From Candidatus Hydrogenedens sp. (GTDB lineage Bacteria; Hydrogenedentota; Hydrogenedentia; Hydrogenedentales; JAEUWI01): 64,000 bases of DNA. The stretch lies in assembly GCA_016125095.1 (NCBI GenBank), contig WGMK01000013.1:248001-312000 (forward strand), read 5' to 3'. Shown here piece by piece: positions 26,643 through 35,579 of the stretch. The position numbers and the translations under genes were made by a program. The notes beneath the pieces were generated by a model. It worked only from the letters and a program-made list of their open reading frames with translations. It was not told the origin of the DNA and searched no databases. Each line of letters begins with the position of its first letter. The stretch's first letter is position 1.

Positions 26643-27301
26643 GATCCGGAATCCTCCGTGGTCTCCGGGCGCTGCGTCGTCACGCCGATTACGCCGGACA
26701 TAGGCATCGCCTGGCCATCTACGGTGAGCACGACCACGCTGCCGCTCAGGTGGACCGATTCCACCTCGCCGCTGATCAGCTCGCCCTCCGCCGAGATGCC
26801 CTCGACGAACTTGCCGAGCATGCCCTGGGCCGAGATGAAGTTGAGCTGATCGATGTTGCCGTTGAGGAAATCGAAGCCCGTGCTCAGTTCCTCGAAGCTC
26901 CCGTTCAGCTTTTCCATCTGCTCGAGCGCCGAGAACTGCGCCAGCTGCGCCACCATGTCCTCGTTGCTCATCGGCTCCAGCGGATCCTGGTTCGTCATCT
27001 GCTGGATCAGCAGGCTCAGAAAGGCGTCGCGGTCGAGTTCTTTCGACGGCACTGTGCTGCCCGAGCTGCCCGATCCGCTCGTTCCTTCGGCGGCCTTGGC
27101 GCTGTTCGCAGCGCTGCCAGCCGCCTTCAAGTTGTCCGAGGACGTGCTGCTGGCTGCCTGCAGCCCGAGCACGGCCTTCTGGATGCCCTTCAGCCGCGCG
27201 ACGAAATTCGATTGAATCTGCGTCTTCGCGGCGTCGCGTTGTTCCCGGCGCGCGGACAGGTTGCCCACCGCGTTCGCCCGGAACGACACCATTGCGTTCA
27301 T
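26639..27301 (-). CDS. flgD: Flagellar hook capping protein FlgD
   Basis: This 220-residue scaffold caps the growing hook so that FlgE subunits can polymerise. The core motif LDRDAFLSLLIQQMTNQDPLEPMSNEDMVAQLAQFSALEQM is the FlgD signature. It is followed by a short beta domain with GMLGKFVEGISAEGEL and VVVLTVDGQAMPM. The N-terminus is longer and more Ser/Ala-rich than usual. AGGAGGT lies seven bases before the ATG. It is 18 bases downstream of fliK. Confidence 0.93.
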   Translation of the reverse strand: MNAMVSFRANAVGNLSARREQRDAAKTQIQSNFVARLKGIQKAVLGLQAASSTSSDNLKAAGSAANSAKAAEGTSGSGSSGSTVPSKELDRDAFLSLLIQQMTNQDPLEPMSNEDMVAQLAQFSALEQMEKLNGSFEELSTGFDFLNGNIDQLNFISAQGMLGKFVEGISAEGELISGEVESVHLSGSVVVLTVDGQAMPMSGVIGVTTQRPETTEDSGS

Positions 27302-27319
27302 GGTTCTTACCTCCTGGGT

Positions 27320-29092
27320 CTACGCCCATACGTTGAGTGCGCCGTGATGCGCGGGGCGGTTGCCCCGATCATCCCGGCCCGAGGGATACGATTCACGCTG
27401 CGGGGCGCCCTCCGGCCCTTGCCGGTAACTTCCCGCGCCGCGCTGCCCGGCGCCCGCTTCCTGCTGCGCCTGCTGTTGCGATTGCCCCTGCTGCAAGTGC
27501 GTCTGCGGCTGGCCGCTGTTCGCGGGCGCACTGCTCTGCACTTGCACCTGCCGCAGCTCGATGCCTTCGCGGGCCAGCGCCTCGCGCAGGCCGTGCGCGC
27601 CGGTCTCAAGCGCATCGCGCACGCTCTGCGTGGCGGCCGTCAGCTTCACGCTGATCTGGCCGTCCTCGCGCCGCACCTCGATACGTACGTCGCCCAGCGA
27701 TTCCGGTACTACGCGGATCACCAGCGTGCCGCCGCCCGCCGCTGCCAGCTGCTTCACGCCGCTCGCAGCTGCCCGGCCGATTTCCGGCAGGGGTACGCGA
27801 TCCGGCATTGGTGATTGCGACGGCGTCGATGCCGGGGCCGCCAGCGCTTCCGTGCGCGGCGCGGATTCGATGCCCTTCGCGGCCACCAAGCCCGGCGTAT
27901 CCGGCGACGAGGCTGCCGGCGCGTGTTCTGCACGCGGTGCCAGGCCGTCGGGTACCACGCTCTCTTTCGCCAGTACCGCTTCGGCCGTCTCGCGCACCGC
28001 ATGTTCCGGTGCGCGTTTCGGGGCCTTCACGGCTTCGGGCGTCTCGACAGACTTCGTCGATTCCACGGCTTCGTCCAGGCCGCTCAAGAGCGTCCCGGAC
28101 TTGGCAACCGTGGTCTCTTCGAGGTCTACCGATTCGCCGTCTTCGGCCACGGGCTGCTGCAGGGCTACCGCCGCGCGGAGCACCGGCACGGGCGACGTTT
28201 CCGCCACGCGCACCGTCTGTTCCACAGTCGGCGCCGCTGCAGGCTTCGGGACCGCGGCTTTGGCATCCAGGGATTCTGCGGGTACTGTCTTTGACAGCAC
28301 GGGTTCCACCGATTCCGCCTTCGCCGCAACCGCTTCCATCTTTGCCGGAACCGCGTTCGATTCACGCTTCACTTCTGGTGTCGCGCGTACCCAACGTATG
28401 GTCTCCGGCGCGGCGGCCTCCGTTTCCTGTACAGGCGGCGTTGTCACGGGCGTAGCCTCCGCAGCGGGAGCCTTCGCCTCGGCAGCCGTCGCCTTCGGCG
28501 TCGTTTCAACGGCCTCCGGGTCCGGTGCCTTGGCGGACACCACCGGTGCGGCGGACTCCGCCTCGACAACTGCTGGCGTCTCCGGGGCCGTTGGCGTTGT
28601 CCCGGCGGCCGCCGCCGCAACCCGCAGCACCGGAGTTCCAGCCTCCGTCGATTCGGGCGCAGCCGTGGGTGCCACAGCGTCCGGTGTTTCGGTCGTGCTG
28701 TCCGCCGAAGCCGTCGTTGCTGTCACCGCCACGGCCGGGGCCGGCGGCGCTGCGCCCGCTTCAACCGCGAGTTCCGCGGCTGCGGCAGGCGGCAACGTCG
28801 GAGGCACATCGTCGGGAGCCTCTTCCACCGGCGTTTCCGTTTCGGCGGCTACGACGGCTTCGGCTTCAGAAGTCTCCGAAGTCTCTGCCGTCGCGGCGAG
28901 TGCTTCCGCATCGGGAGTAGTCTCCGCCACGACTGGTGCCGCGCCTGCCGCCGTGGCCGCCTTGGCGGCCTCGGTGTTGAGCGCGGCCAGCAGCGCCGCG
29001 AAGAGTCCTCCCTCGACAGGCGCGTCTTTCTTGCCCGACGCCTGTCCGGCGGCCAGCGATGCGCCGACCACCTCAAGTAAGGATATGTTCAT
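27320..29092 (-). CDS. fliK: Flagellar hook-length control protein FliK
   Basis: This 590-residue protein measures hook length and switches export to filament substrates. Residues 1-450 are low-complexity, rich in Ala, Thr, Glu, Pro and Val, as expected for the unfolded ruler part. The conserved C-terminal FliK domain is at about 480-545 (LVIRVVPESLGDVRIEVRRE, then DALETGAHGLREALAREGIELRQVQV). The tail is Gln/Gly-rich. AAAGGAGGTG precedes the ATG by about eight bases. It starts a new operon after the opposite-strand yhhN gene. Confidence 0.92.
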   Translation of the reverse strand: MNISLLEVVGASLAAGQASGKKDAPVEGGLFAALLAALNTEAAKAATAAGAAPVVAETTPDAEALAATAETSETSEAEAVVAAETETPVEEAPDDVPPTLPPAAAAELAVEAGAAPPAPAVAVTATTASADSTTETPDAVAPTAAPESTEAGTPVLRVAAAAAGTTPTAPETPAVVEAESAAPVVSAKAPDPEAVETTPKATAAEAKAPAAEATPVTTPPVQETEAAAPETIRWVRATPEVKRESNAVPAKMEAVAAKAESVEPVLSKTVPAESLDAKAAVPKPAAAPTVEQTVRVAETSPVPVLRAAVALQQPVAEDGESVDLEETTVAKSGTLLSGLDEAVESTKSVETPEAVKAPKRAPEHAVRETAEAVLAKESVVPDGLAPRAEHAPAASSPDTPGLVAAKGIESAPRTEALAAPASTPSQSPMPDRVPLPEIGRAAASGVKQLAAAGGGTLVIRVVPESLGDVRIEVRREDGQISVKLTAATQSVRDALETGAHGLREALAREGIELRQVQVQSSAPANSGQPQTHLQQGQSQQQAQQEAGAGQRGAGSYRQGPEGAPQRESYPSGRDDRGNRPAHHGALNVWA

Positions 29093-29235
29093 GCATGATT
29101 CACCTCCTTTCCGTGGGATTGCTCACCTGCGATGACCGCAGGAAATGAGAGTGGGGGACGGGGGACTTGGTTCGCGTGCGTCTCTATCGCCTAGAATTAC
29201 CGGATTCGTAATGCGGCGAAGGGGAGAGCCATTCG

Positions 29236-29898
29236 ATGCAGCGTAAAATTGCGGCCGTCTATACCGCGCTGGCCTTGGTCAGTATCGCGGTCAGTTTCGC
29301 TCCGTTGTTTCCCGGAGTCGGGCTGGTGCGCGCATTGCCCACCGCCGTGCTGGCTGCGGCAGTGCTGCCGCTCACCCGCGGACGCTTCGGCATGGCCATT
29401 GCCGTGGCCGTGGCCCTGGGTTCGGTGGGAGACTTCTGCCTCGCCTCGCAGTCCCGCACCTGGTTTGTGCCGGGACTGGTGGCCTTCCTGATCGGGCACC
29501 TCTTCTACTTGAAGGCCTTCGGCCGTGACTGGGCCGTTACGGGCAAGCGGATGCTCATGCTCTTACCGGGTATTGCAGGGCTGGCGCTGTTGACCATCCT
29601 CACGCTGCTTCGCCTCGTGCGCGCCGAGGAAACCGGGCTTATCGCGCCGGTACTGGTGTATGCGGCGGTGCTGGGCGCCACCATGGCCGTGTGCTTGTTC
29701 CACCGCAGTCCGACGCCATGGATTGCCGCCGGGGGCGTCGTCTTCGTGATATCCGACGCGCATATCGCCGTGAATCACATGCTGTTGGAATCGCCCCTGC
29801 TGCCGATCACGCTCTCGGGCTACACCACGTACTACCTTGCGCAATACCTGCTTGCGCATGGCGCCGCGTGCGAGTCGGCCGCGTGGGATAAGCGCTAG
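29236..29898 (+). CDS. YhhN/TMEM86 family membrane protein (lysoplasmalogenase-like)
   Basis: This 220-residue membrane protein has about eight hydrophobic helices. Family residues are visible in ALGSVGDFCLAS (Gly-Asp) and the late segment GGVVFVISDAHIAVNHML. Animal TMEM86B of this family cleaves the vinyl-ether bond of lysoplasmalogens; bacterial members are mostly untested. It is the only plus-strand gene in the flagellar cluster, and its TAG shares CTAG with the stop of the motE-like gene. Confidence 0.88.
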   Translation: MQRKIAAVYTALALVSIAVSFAPLFPGVGLVRALPTAVLAAAVLPLTRGRFGMAIAVAVALGSVGDFCLASQSRTWFVPGLVAFLIGHLFYLKAFGRDWAVTGKRMLMLLPGIAGLALLTILTLLRLVRAEETGLIAPVLVYAAVLGATMAVCLFHRSPTPWIAAGGVVFVISDAHIAVNHMLLESPLLPITLSGYTTYYLAQYLLAHGAACESAAWDKR

Positions 29899-30446
29899 GG
29901 AAAACTTGGTTCCTGCATGCGGCGGAGCACTTCCGAGGCCTGCTGCGGCTCCATCGCCTCCACCACTTTGCCGCGATCCTTGTCCTTCATCTTGCGCAGG
30001 ACATCCACAATATCCCCGACCGGCATGTTCTGCAGCCGCTCGGCCGCGGCGTCGGGTTTCATGTTCGATATTGTGTTCGCGACGGTCTCGATTTCCGCCT
30101 GGCGCTGCATCTCGGCATCCGATTCCGCGTCGAGCAATTGCTTCTGCAGGGCGTCCAGCTGCGTCTGCAGCGTGGCCAGTTCCTGCTCGCGGCGCATCAC
30201 CTGGGCCTCGCGGTCGGTCAGCGCGCGCTCCTTCGCCTTCAGCTCGTCTTCCTTTTTCTTCAGCTGCCGGGCTATGGGATCCAGCGGATCCACCGGCGCC
30301 TCCTCGGTCTTCGTTTCACCTTCCACCGGCTGCCCCATGAGCTTCGCGATCGCATCCTGGTTCAGGTTGCCTGTCGCCGCCAGCACACCGGCCAGCGCCA
30401 AGACGAATATCACCAGCGAGGCGAGAATGATCAGTACATATTTCAT
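29895..30446 (-). CDS. MotE-like flagellar chaperone (MgtE-N-like domain)
   Basis: This 183-residue protein has one N-terminal TM helix (YVLIILASLVIFVLALAGVLAA), a coiled coil (ARQLKKKEDELKAKERALTDREAQVMRREQEL and on), and a C-terminal domain resembling the magnesium-transporter intracellular N domain (ISNMKPDAAAERLQNMPVGDIVDVLRKMKDKDRGKVVEAM). MotE proteins of this layout stabilise the MotC stator protein in other bacteria and are commonly encoded beside fliJ. It starts two bases after the fliJ stop. Confidence 0.82.
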   Translation of the reverse strand: MKYVLIILASLVIFVLALAGVLAATGNLNQDAIAKLMGQPVEGETKTEEAPVDPLDPIARQLKKKEDELKAKERALTDREAQVMRREQELATLQTQLDALQKQLLDAESDAEMQRQAEIETVANTISNMKPDAAAERLQNMPVGDIVDVLRKMKDKDRGKVVEAMEPQQASEVLRRMQEPSFP

Positions 30447-30448
30447 GG

Positions 30449-30928
30449 CTAACGGTCATCTCCCGCGGCGTTCCGCCGGGTCAGTTCCATGCGCGCCCGC
30501 GCGATTGCGACCTCGTCCGACGCCTGCTGTTCCTGCTTGCGCAGCCGCTCGGCCCGCTCCAGCAGCCGGCGCTCGCGCAGCCGTTCTATCATACGGCGGC
30601 GGGTGGCCGCCTCCAAGAGCGCTTCCTGCCGCAATTCGAGCGCCCGCCCCAGTTGCCGGATGTCTGCGTCGCATACGTCCAGTTCGCGCGACAGGTGCCG
30701 CTCGTACTGGTAGTGCGCCCGCACGTCGCTTGTGTCGAATTCCGGTGCTTGCAGCATGCGGCCCGCGGCCTCGAGCGCCGAATGACGCGCCTCGTCGATG
30801 CCTGCGCGCGTGCGCTCCGCCGCCTGCAGCGTCTGCCGCGCCACCGCCGCCTCGCGCGCGCGCCGCTCTTCCTCGTCGCGCCGCACACGAAGCAGGGTGT
30901 CCAATATTCGCAGCCGCCGTTCCGCCAT
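30449..30928 (-). CDS. fliJ: Flagellar export chaperone FliJ
   Basis: This 159-residue protein is almost wholly helical and rich in Arg, Glu and Ala, as expected for the FliJ coiled coil that sits in the FliI hexamer of the export apparatus. It begins RRLRILDTLLRVRRDEEERR, similar to the FliJ start, and has long heptad stretches. Its identity rests mostly on position: it begins two bases after fliI. Confidence 0.85.
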   Translation of the reverse strand: MAERRLRILDTLLRVRRDEEERRAREAAVARQTLQAAERTRAGIDEARHSALEAAGRMLQAPEFDTSDVRAHYQYERHLSRELDVCDADIRQLGRALELRQEALLEAATRRRMIERLRERRLLERAERLRKQEQQASDEVAIARARMELTRRNAAGDDR

Positions 30929-30930
30929 GA

Positions 30931-32247
30931 CTATCCCGTCAATACCGAGGACATCGCCTTTTCAACGTCCCCGAAGCGCGCGGTCTCGGTCAATCCCTGC
31001 CGCAAGAACGCATTCACCTGCGGCATCAGCCGCACCGCACGGTCGATGGCGGGATTGCTGCCCGGCACATACGCCCCGATGTTAATCAGGTCTTCCGCGT
31101 CGCGATACGTCGCGATCAGCTGCCGCAATTCCATCGCCAAGTTCAGGTGCCGCTGCGGCACCACATCGTTCATCAGGCGGCTTACGCTGTCTAGCACGCT
31201 CACGGGCGGATAGTGCCCGCGCGCGCTCAGGTCGCGGGTGAGAGACAGGTGGCCGTCCACGATACTCCGCGCGGCGTCGCCGATCGGATCGTTCAAGTCG
31301 TCCGCTTCCACCAGCACGGTGTAGAAGGCAGTGATACTGCCGCGCTCGTCGTTGCCCGCGCGTTCCAGCAGCCGGGCGAGCAGCGCATACACCGAAGGCG
31401 GATAGCCCTTCGTGGTTGGTGGTTCGCCTACGGCCAGGCCCACCTCGCGCTGGGCCATGGCGAAGCGCGTGAGCGAGTCCATAATCAACAGCACATTCAG
31501 GCCCTGCGCGCGGAAGTATTCCGCGATGGCCGTCGCCGTATACGCGCCGCTCAGGCGCAGGAGCGCCGGCTCGTCCGAGGTCGCGACCACCACCACCGAA
31601 CGCGCCAGGCCCGCCTCGCCCAGGTCGCGCTCCACGAACTCGCGCACCTCGCGGCCGCGTTCGCCCACCAGCGCCACCACAGTCACGTCGGCGCCGGTAT
31701 TCCGCGCCACCATGCCGATCAGTTTGCTCTTGCCCACGCCGCTGCCGGAGAGAATCGCCATGCGCTGACCGCGTCCCACCGTCACCAGCCCGTCAATCGC
31801 GCGCACGCCCGTTTCGAGCGGCTCGAGAATGCGGGCGCGGTCCATGGCGCCTGGCGGCGGCGCGATTTGCGGCACCTGCGGCAGGCCGGGGGGGAGCGGC
31901 TTGCCGTCCAGCGGACGGCCCATACTGTTCACCACCCGCCCGAGCAATGCATCGCCCACGGCCACCATGCGGGGCCGGTGCGTAGGCCGCACGGGCATGC
32001 CCGGGCCAATGCCGTGCAGCGCGCCCAGCGGCATCAGCACCGAGCGGTCGCCGCGAAACCCCACCACCTCGAGCGGCACGGGCTCTCCGGTGTCGCGCGC
32101 GTTCACGTAGCACAGGTCGCCCACGCTCATCTCGGGTCCGGTCGCGAGGATGGTCAACCCCACGACATCGCAGATCTTTCCGTACGCGCGCAGCGGCTTC
32201 GCCTTGGCACAGCGTTCGCGGTAGGGGGCCAGGCTAGGCGGACTCAT
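30931..32247 (-). CDS. fliI: Flagellum-specific export ATPase FliI
   Basis: This 438-residue F1-beta-like ATPase of the flagellar type III export apparatus starts at the ATG at 32247. A longer reading of the frame would run through the fliH gene and adds nothing conserved. The Walker A motif is GSGVGKSKL, the family hallmark is VVVATSDEPALLRLSGAYTATAIAEYFR, and the Walker B region is VLLIMDSLTRFAMAQREVGLAVGEPPTTKGYPPSVYALL. Its start overlaps the end of fliH by 14 bases. Confidence 0.95.
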   Translation of the reverse strand: MSPPSLAPYRERCAKAKPLRAYGKICDVVGLTILATGPEMSVGDLCYVNARDTGEPVPLEVVGFRGDRSVLMPLGALHGIGPGMPVRPTHRPRMVAVGDALLGRVVNSMGRPLDGKPLPPGLPQVPQIAPPPGAMDRARILEPLETGVRAIDGLVTVGRGQRMAILSGSGVGKSKLIGMVARNTGADVTVVALVGERGREVREFVERDLGEAGLARSVVVVATSDEPALLRLSGAYTATAIAEYFRAQGLNVLLIMDSLTRFAMAQREVGLAVGEPPTTKGYPPSVYALLARLLERAGNDERGSITAFYTVLVEADDLNDPIGDAARSIVDGHLSLTRDLSARGHYPPVSVLDSVSRLMNDVVPQRHLNLAMELRQLIATYRDAEDLINIGAYVPGSNPAIDRAVRLMPQVNAFLRQGLTETARFGDVEKAMSSVLTG

Positions 32248-32941
32248 CGCTGCCCCCGAATACATCTTCGAGCAGCTGACTGAGCAATACCGACGGACGC
32301 ACATCCATCTGCTGCTCCGCCGTCTCCACGATGCAGCCGCCGGGCTCGATGGTTTCATCAATCTCTATGCGGAGTTTCACCACGTCGGGAAACGATTCCA
32401 GCAGCGCGGCCTTGTGTTCCCGCATCAGCTCCAGCGCGCTTTCCGGCACGCGCACGATCAGTTCCTGCGCATCGGCTAGGGCCGTCAGCCCGCGGCGCGC
32501 CGCTTCAAGCACCAGCGCATCTCTAGCGTTCTCGCATTCGCGCGCCAGAACCGTGCGCGCCAATTGCTGCACCAGCCCGACCACCTCCGGCTCGAGCGAG
32601 TCGATAAAGGCGCTGCGTTGCGCAGCGATTTCCCGTACAGCGGATTCCAGCATCTCGGCGATGCCCTCGATGCGCTCGCGGAACGCGGCTTCTCCAGCCT
32701 CTTTGCCGCGCTTGAGACCCTCCTGATAGGCCTCCTGCACCTTGCGCTCCGCCTCCTCCTTCGCCTCCTCGAACACCATCATGCGGATGGTTTCGGGATC
32801 GAGTTCTTCTTCCTCGGGCAGCGCATCGGATACCTGGCCCGGCAGCGGGGCGCGCGGCACATCCGGAAATTCGTCCAGCTCGCCGCGCCCGAATTCGGCC
32901 ATGGGTTTGCGCGTTCCGCCCGCGCGGTGAATCCTCGCCAT
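32234..32941 (-). CDS. fliH: Flagellar assembly protein FliH
   Basis: This 235-residue regulator of FliI has an acidic N-terminus, a helical region with Gly-containing helix repeats (EAYQEGLKRGKEAGEAAFRERIEGIAEML) and the C-terminal FliH/YscL-like domain (VVKLRIEIDETIEPGGCIVET, DVRPSVLLSQLLEDVF). The motif GGCIVET is typical of FliH. It sits 40 bases after fliG and overlaps fliI. Confidence 0.92.
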   Translation of the reverse strand: MARIHRAGGTRKPMAEFGRGELDEFPDVPRAPLPGQVSDALPEEEELDPETIRMMVFEEAKEEAERKVQEAYQEGLKRGKEAGEAAFRERIEGIAEMLESAVREIAAQRSAFIDSLEPEVVGLVQQLARTVLARECENARDALVLEAARRGLTALADAQELIVRVPESALELMREHKAALLESFPDVVKLRIEIDETIEPGGCIVETAEQQMDVRPSVLLSQLLEDVFGGSDESA

Positions 32942-32981
32942 GCGGCGCTACCGCCCTGCGTGCGCGCGGCTGCCGCCCCGG

Positions 32982-34013
32982 CTACACAAGGATTTCGTCC
33001 GCATCGCCGCCGCCGCGGCCCGACACCACCAGCTCGCCCGATTCCTCCAGGCGGCGCAGCACCGCCACAATCTTCTGCTGCGCTTCTTCCACGTTCTTCA
33101 TGCGGACCGGGCCCATGAACTCGATCTCTTCCTTGATCATCTCCGCCGCGCGCGACGACATGTTCCGCAGCACCTTGGCGTTCACGTCGTCGGTCGACCC
33201 CTTGAGCGCCAGCGCCAGGTCCTTCGACTCGATTTCGCGCAGCGCCTTCTGGATGCCCGCATCGTCCACGTGGATGATGTCCTCGAAGGTGAACATGAGC
33301 CGCGCGATTTCGTCGGCCAGTTCCGGATCGCGTTCCTCGAGGTCCGCCATGATCGATTTCTCGGCCGTGCGTTCGACACGGTTGAGGATCTCCGCCACGT
33401 CCTTCACGCCGCCCGCGAAGGTGAAGCCGCCGGTGAACACCGCCGCCATTTTGCGCTCCAGCACGCGCTCCACCTCGCGCACGATTTCCGGCGCCGTGCG
33501 GTCCATCGTCGCAATGCGCATAATGACATCGCTCTGCACGTCGGGCGCCAGCGCGGAAAGAATCAGCGCGCCCACGTTCGGATCGAGGTGGGCGATGATC
33601 AGCGCGATGGTCTGCGGGTGCTCGTCCTGGATGAACGTGCTGATCTGCGAGGGATCGGCGCGCTTCAGAAACTGGAACGGCACTTCCTGCAGGCTCGATT
33701 GCAGACGGTTCAGCACCTCGAAGGCCTTCTCCGCGCCAAAGGATTTTTCGAGCAGCTGCTTGGCGAAATCGAGTCCGCCCTGCGCCACATACTGCTTCGC
33801 CACCGCCATTTGGTAAAACTCGTCCAGCACCGTTGCCTTGAGCTCGGTGTCGACGGTACGCAGGCCGGACAGCTCGAGCGTGAGCTTGTCCACCTCGTCA
33901 TCGTTCAGGTTGGCCATGATGTCCGCCGCCTGGGTCTGCGAGAGGCAGGCCATGAGGATGGCCGCCTTCTGCGGGCCGGGCGCGGATTTCTGCCCTGTCT
34001 TTTTCTCAGACGT
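32982..34013 (-). CDS. fliG: Flagellar motor switch protein FliG, probable ACG start
   Basis: FliG forms the rotor ring that contacts the stator. The frame contains the full domain set: TLELSGL, FLKRADPSQISTFIQDEHPQTIALIIAHL, and the C-terminal torque helix EERDPELADEIARLMFTFEDI. The conserved N-terminal helix GPQKAAILMACLSQTQAADIM lies upstream of the first ATG (33953). No ATG, GTG or TTG exists between it and the in-frame TAG that ends fliF. The best start is ACG at 34013-34011, with GAGGAG (34028-34023) nine bases before, which gives 343 residues, a normal FliG length. A sequencing error from ATG is the alternative. Confidence 0.85.
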   Translation of the reverse strand, partial: TSEKKTGQKSAPGPQKAAILMACLSQTQAADIMANLNDDEVDKLTLELSGLRTVDTELKATVLDEFYQMAVAKQYVAQGGLDFAKQLLEKSFGAEKAFEVLNRLQSSLQEVPFQFLKRADPSQISTFIQDEHPQTIALIIAHLDPNVGALILSALAPDVQSDVIMRIATMDRTAPEIVREVERVLERKMAAVFTGGFTFAGGVKDVAEILNRVERTAEKSIMADLEERDPELADEIARLMFTFEDIIHVDDAGIQKALREIESKDLALALKGSTDDVNAKVLRNMSSRAAEMIKEEIEFMGPVRMKNVEEAQQKIVAVLRRLEESGELVVSGRGGGDADEILV

Positions 34014-34016
34014 GGC

Positions 34017-35579
34017 CTACGACTCCTCTTCGTTCAACCATGAACGCAGCAGCGTGGCCACCACGTCGGGCGAATCCGATGCCAGTTCGGCGATGCTCTG
34101 CGCCACTTCGTTGCGGCGCATGTCTTCGGAAGACATCTTCGGGATTTCTTCCACTTCCTCCACCACCGGCTCCGCGGGGGGCGCCTCGATGGCCCGCATG
34201 ATGAACATGCGCACCAGGAAGAAGCCCACGAGAATCAGGAGCAGCTGCACCGCCGCGGTCGACCAGCCCGAGACCATCGACCAAAGCTGCGCGGCCTGAT
34301 AGGCCTGGTCGGCGCTCTGCTGCGCCATCCGGCTCACCTCGAACGGGAAGTCGTTCACCGTTATCTCCGTGGATTCCGCGCCTTCGCCTACCGCCCCCGC
34401 CACCAGATCACGATAGAACTGCGAGCGCGCCTCCGTCAATCCGATGTAGGTCTCGGTCTCGTTGCCGTCGGCATCGGTCGAAGTTTCGCGGTCGCCTTCC
34501 ACCACCAGCGCCACCGTGAATTTCTGTACCTCGCCGGGCGAGACCTTGGTATTGGTCGTCAGCCGCGAGGGCTCGTAGTTCGAGATCGTTTCCGAGGTCT
34601 CTTCCTGCGTCTCGATGCCGCCGGGCGTCGTCGTGCCCTCGGCCACGTTGGCCAGCACGCCCGGCGCGCCCTCGGGCAGCTTCTCCGTGCTGGTCAGCGT
34701 CGAGGTGTTTTCCATCTCGCTCAGCGCCGTGCCCTCGGTGTACTTCTCCTCCGTCATCTCCTTTTCGTCGAAATTCACTTTCGCCGACACCCGAACCGTG
34801 CCCTGCACCCCGAGTTGATCGAGGCTGTCCATGATGCGCTGTTCGGCCCGCTTCTCCAGCTCCGCCACATGCTCCAGCTTGCTGTTCGCCAGCGCGGCGT
34901 ATTCCGACGACGGCGGCATGTACAGCACTTCGCCGTCGGTGGTCGTAATCGTGATGTTGCCGGCATTCAGGTTGGGGCCGCCGGCCGCCGCCACCATGTT
35001 CACCAGCCCCTTGATGTTCTTCTTTGTGGGCGGCCGCGATACCTTCAACGTCACGCTGGCCTCGCTGGGCTTCTGCTCGCTCACGAACAGTTCCTCGCGC
35101 GCCTCGCGGATCAGCACCATGGAGTATTCGACGAAATCCAGCGCGTTCAGCTGCTTCTCGATTTCGCCCTGGATGGCGCGCATGTAGTTCACGTCGCGCA
35201 GCCACTTGTTGGTCATGATATCGGTGTCTTTAAACAGCTCGAGCCCGGGGGTTTCCGTGCGGCCGAGCGGTACATCGTTCTCCGCCAGCGCCAGCAGCAT
35301 GGGGCTGCGCTGCGCGGCAGGCACCCGGATCACCTTGTTGGCGTCCTCCACGCGGTAGGGCGTGTTCTGCTGCTCGAGTACTTGGATAATCTTGTTCGCC
35401 TGGTCCGGCGAAAGGTCGGAAGCGAGGGTGACATAGCTCGGCTGGGCCCCGAAATAGGCGGCCAGCGCCACCGCGAGGACCACGCCCAGCCCGGCGATCG
35501 CGATATTCACGCGCGCGCTGAGCGACAATTTCGACCAGGCCTCGACGAGGCCCATCCACAACTGACGCAAAAATTCCAC
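34017..35579 (-). CDS. fliF: Flagellar MS-ring protein FliF
   Basis: This 520-residue protein starts with GTG at 35579. It has an N-terminal TM helix (VNIAIAGLGVVLAVALAAYF), the YscJ/FliF domain (YVTLASDLSPDQANKIIQVLEQQNTPYRV, RSPMLLALAENDVPLG), the FliF C-domain, and a second TM helix near residue 440 (TAAVQLLLILVGFFLVRMF). It ends in the FliG-binding helix (IAELASDSPDVVATLLRSWLNEEES). It stops with TAG in the same frame as fliG, only one codon before the probable fliG start. Confidence 0.95.
   Translation of the reverse strand: MEFLRQLWMGLVEAWSKLSLSARVNIAIAGLGVVLAVALAAYFGAQPSYVTLASDLSPDQANKIIQVLEQQNTPYRVEDANKVIRVPAAQRSPMLLALAENDVPLGRTETPGLELFKDTDIMTNKWLRDVNYMRAIQGEIEKQLNALDFVEYSMVLIREAREELFVSEQKPSEASVTLKVSRPPTKKNIKGLVNMVAAAGGPNLNAGNITITTTDGEVLYMPPSSEYAALANSKLEHVAELEKRAEQRIMDSLDQLGVQGTVRVSAKVNFDEKEMTEEKYTEGTALSEMENTSTLTSTEKLPEGAPGVLANVAEGTTTPGGIETQEETSETISNYEPSRLTTNTKVSPGEVQKFTVALVVEGDRETSTDADGNETETYIGLTEARSQFYRDLVAGAVGEGAESTEITVNDFPFEVSRMAQQSADQAYQAAQLWSMVSGWSTAAVQLLLILVGFFLVRMFIMRAIEAPPAEPVVEEVEEIPKMSSEDMRRNEVAQSIAELASDSPDVVATLLRSWLNEEES

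Noticed and set aside
29167..29197. Promoter for the yhhN gene (TTGGTT and TAGAAT)
   Set aside because: The spacer is 19 bases and the -35 is weak.
33951..33953. ATG at 33953 as start of fliG
   Set aside because: It would remove the conserved GPQKAAIL helix and lacks a ribosome site; the upstream ACG with GAGGAG fits better.
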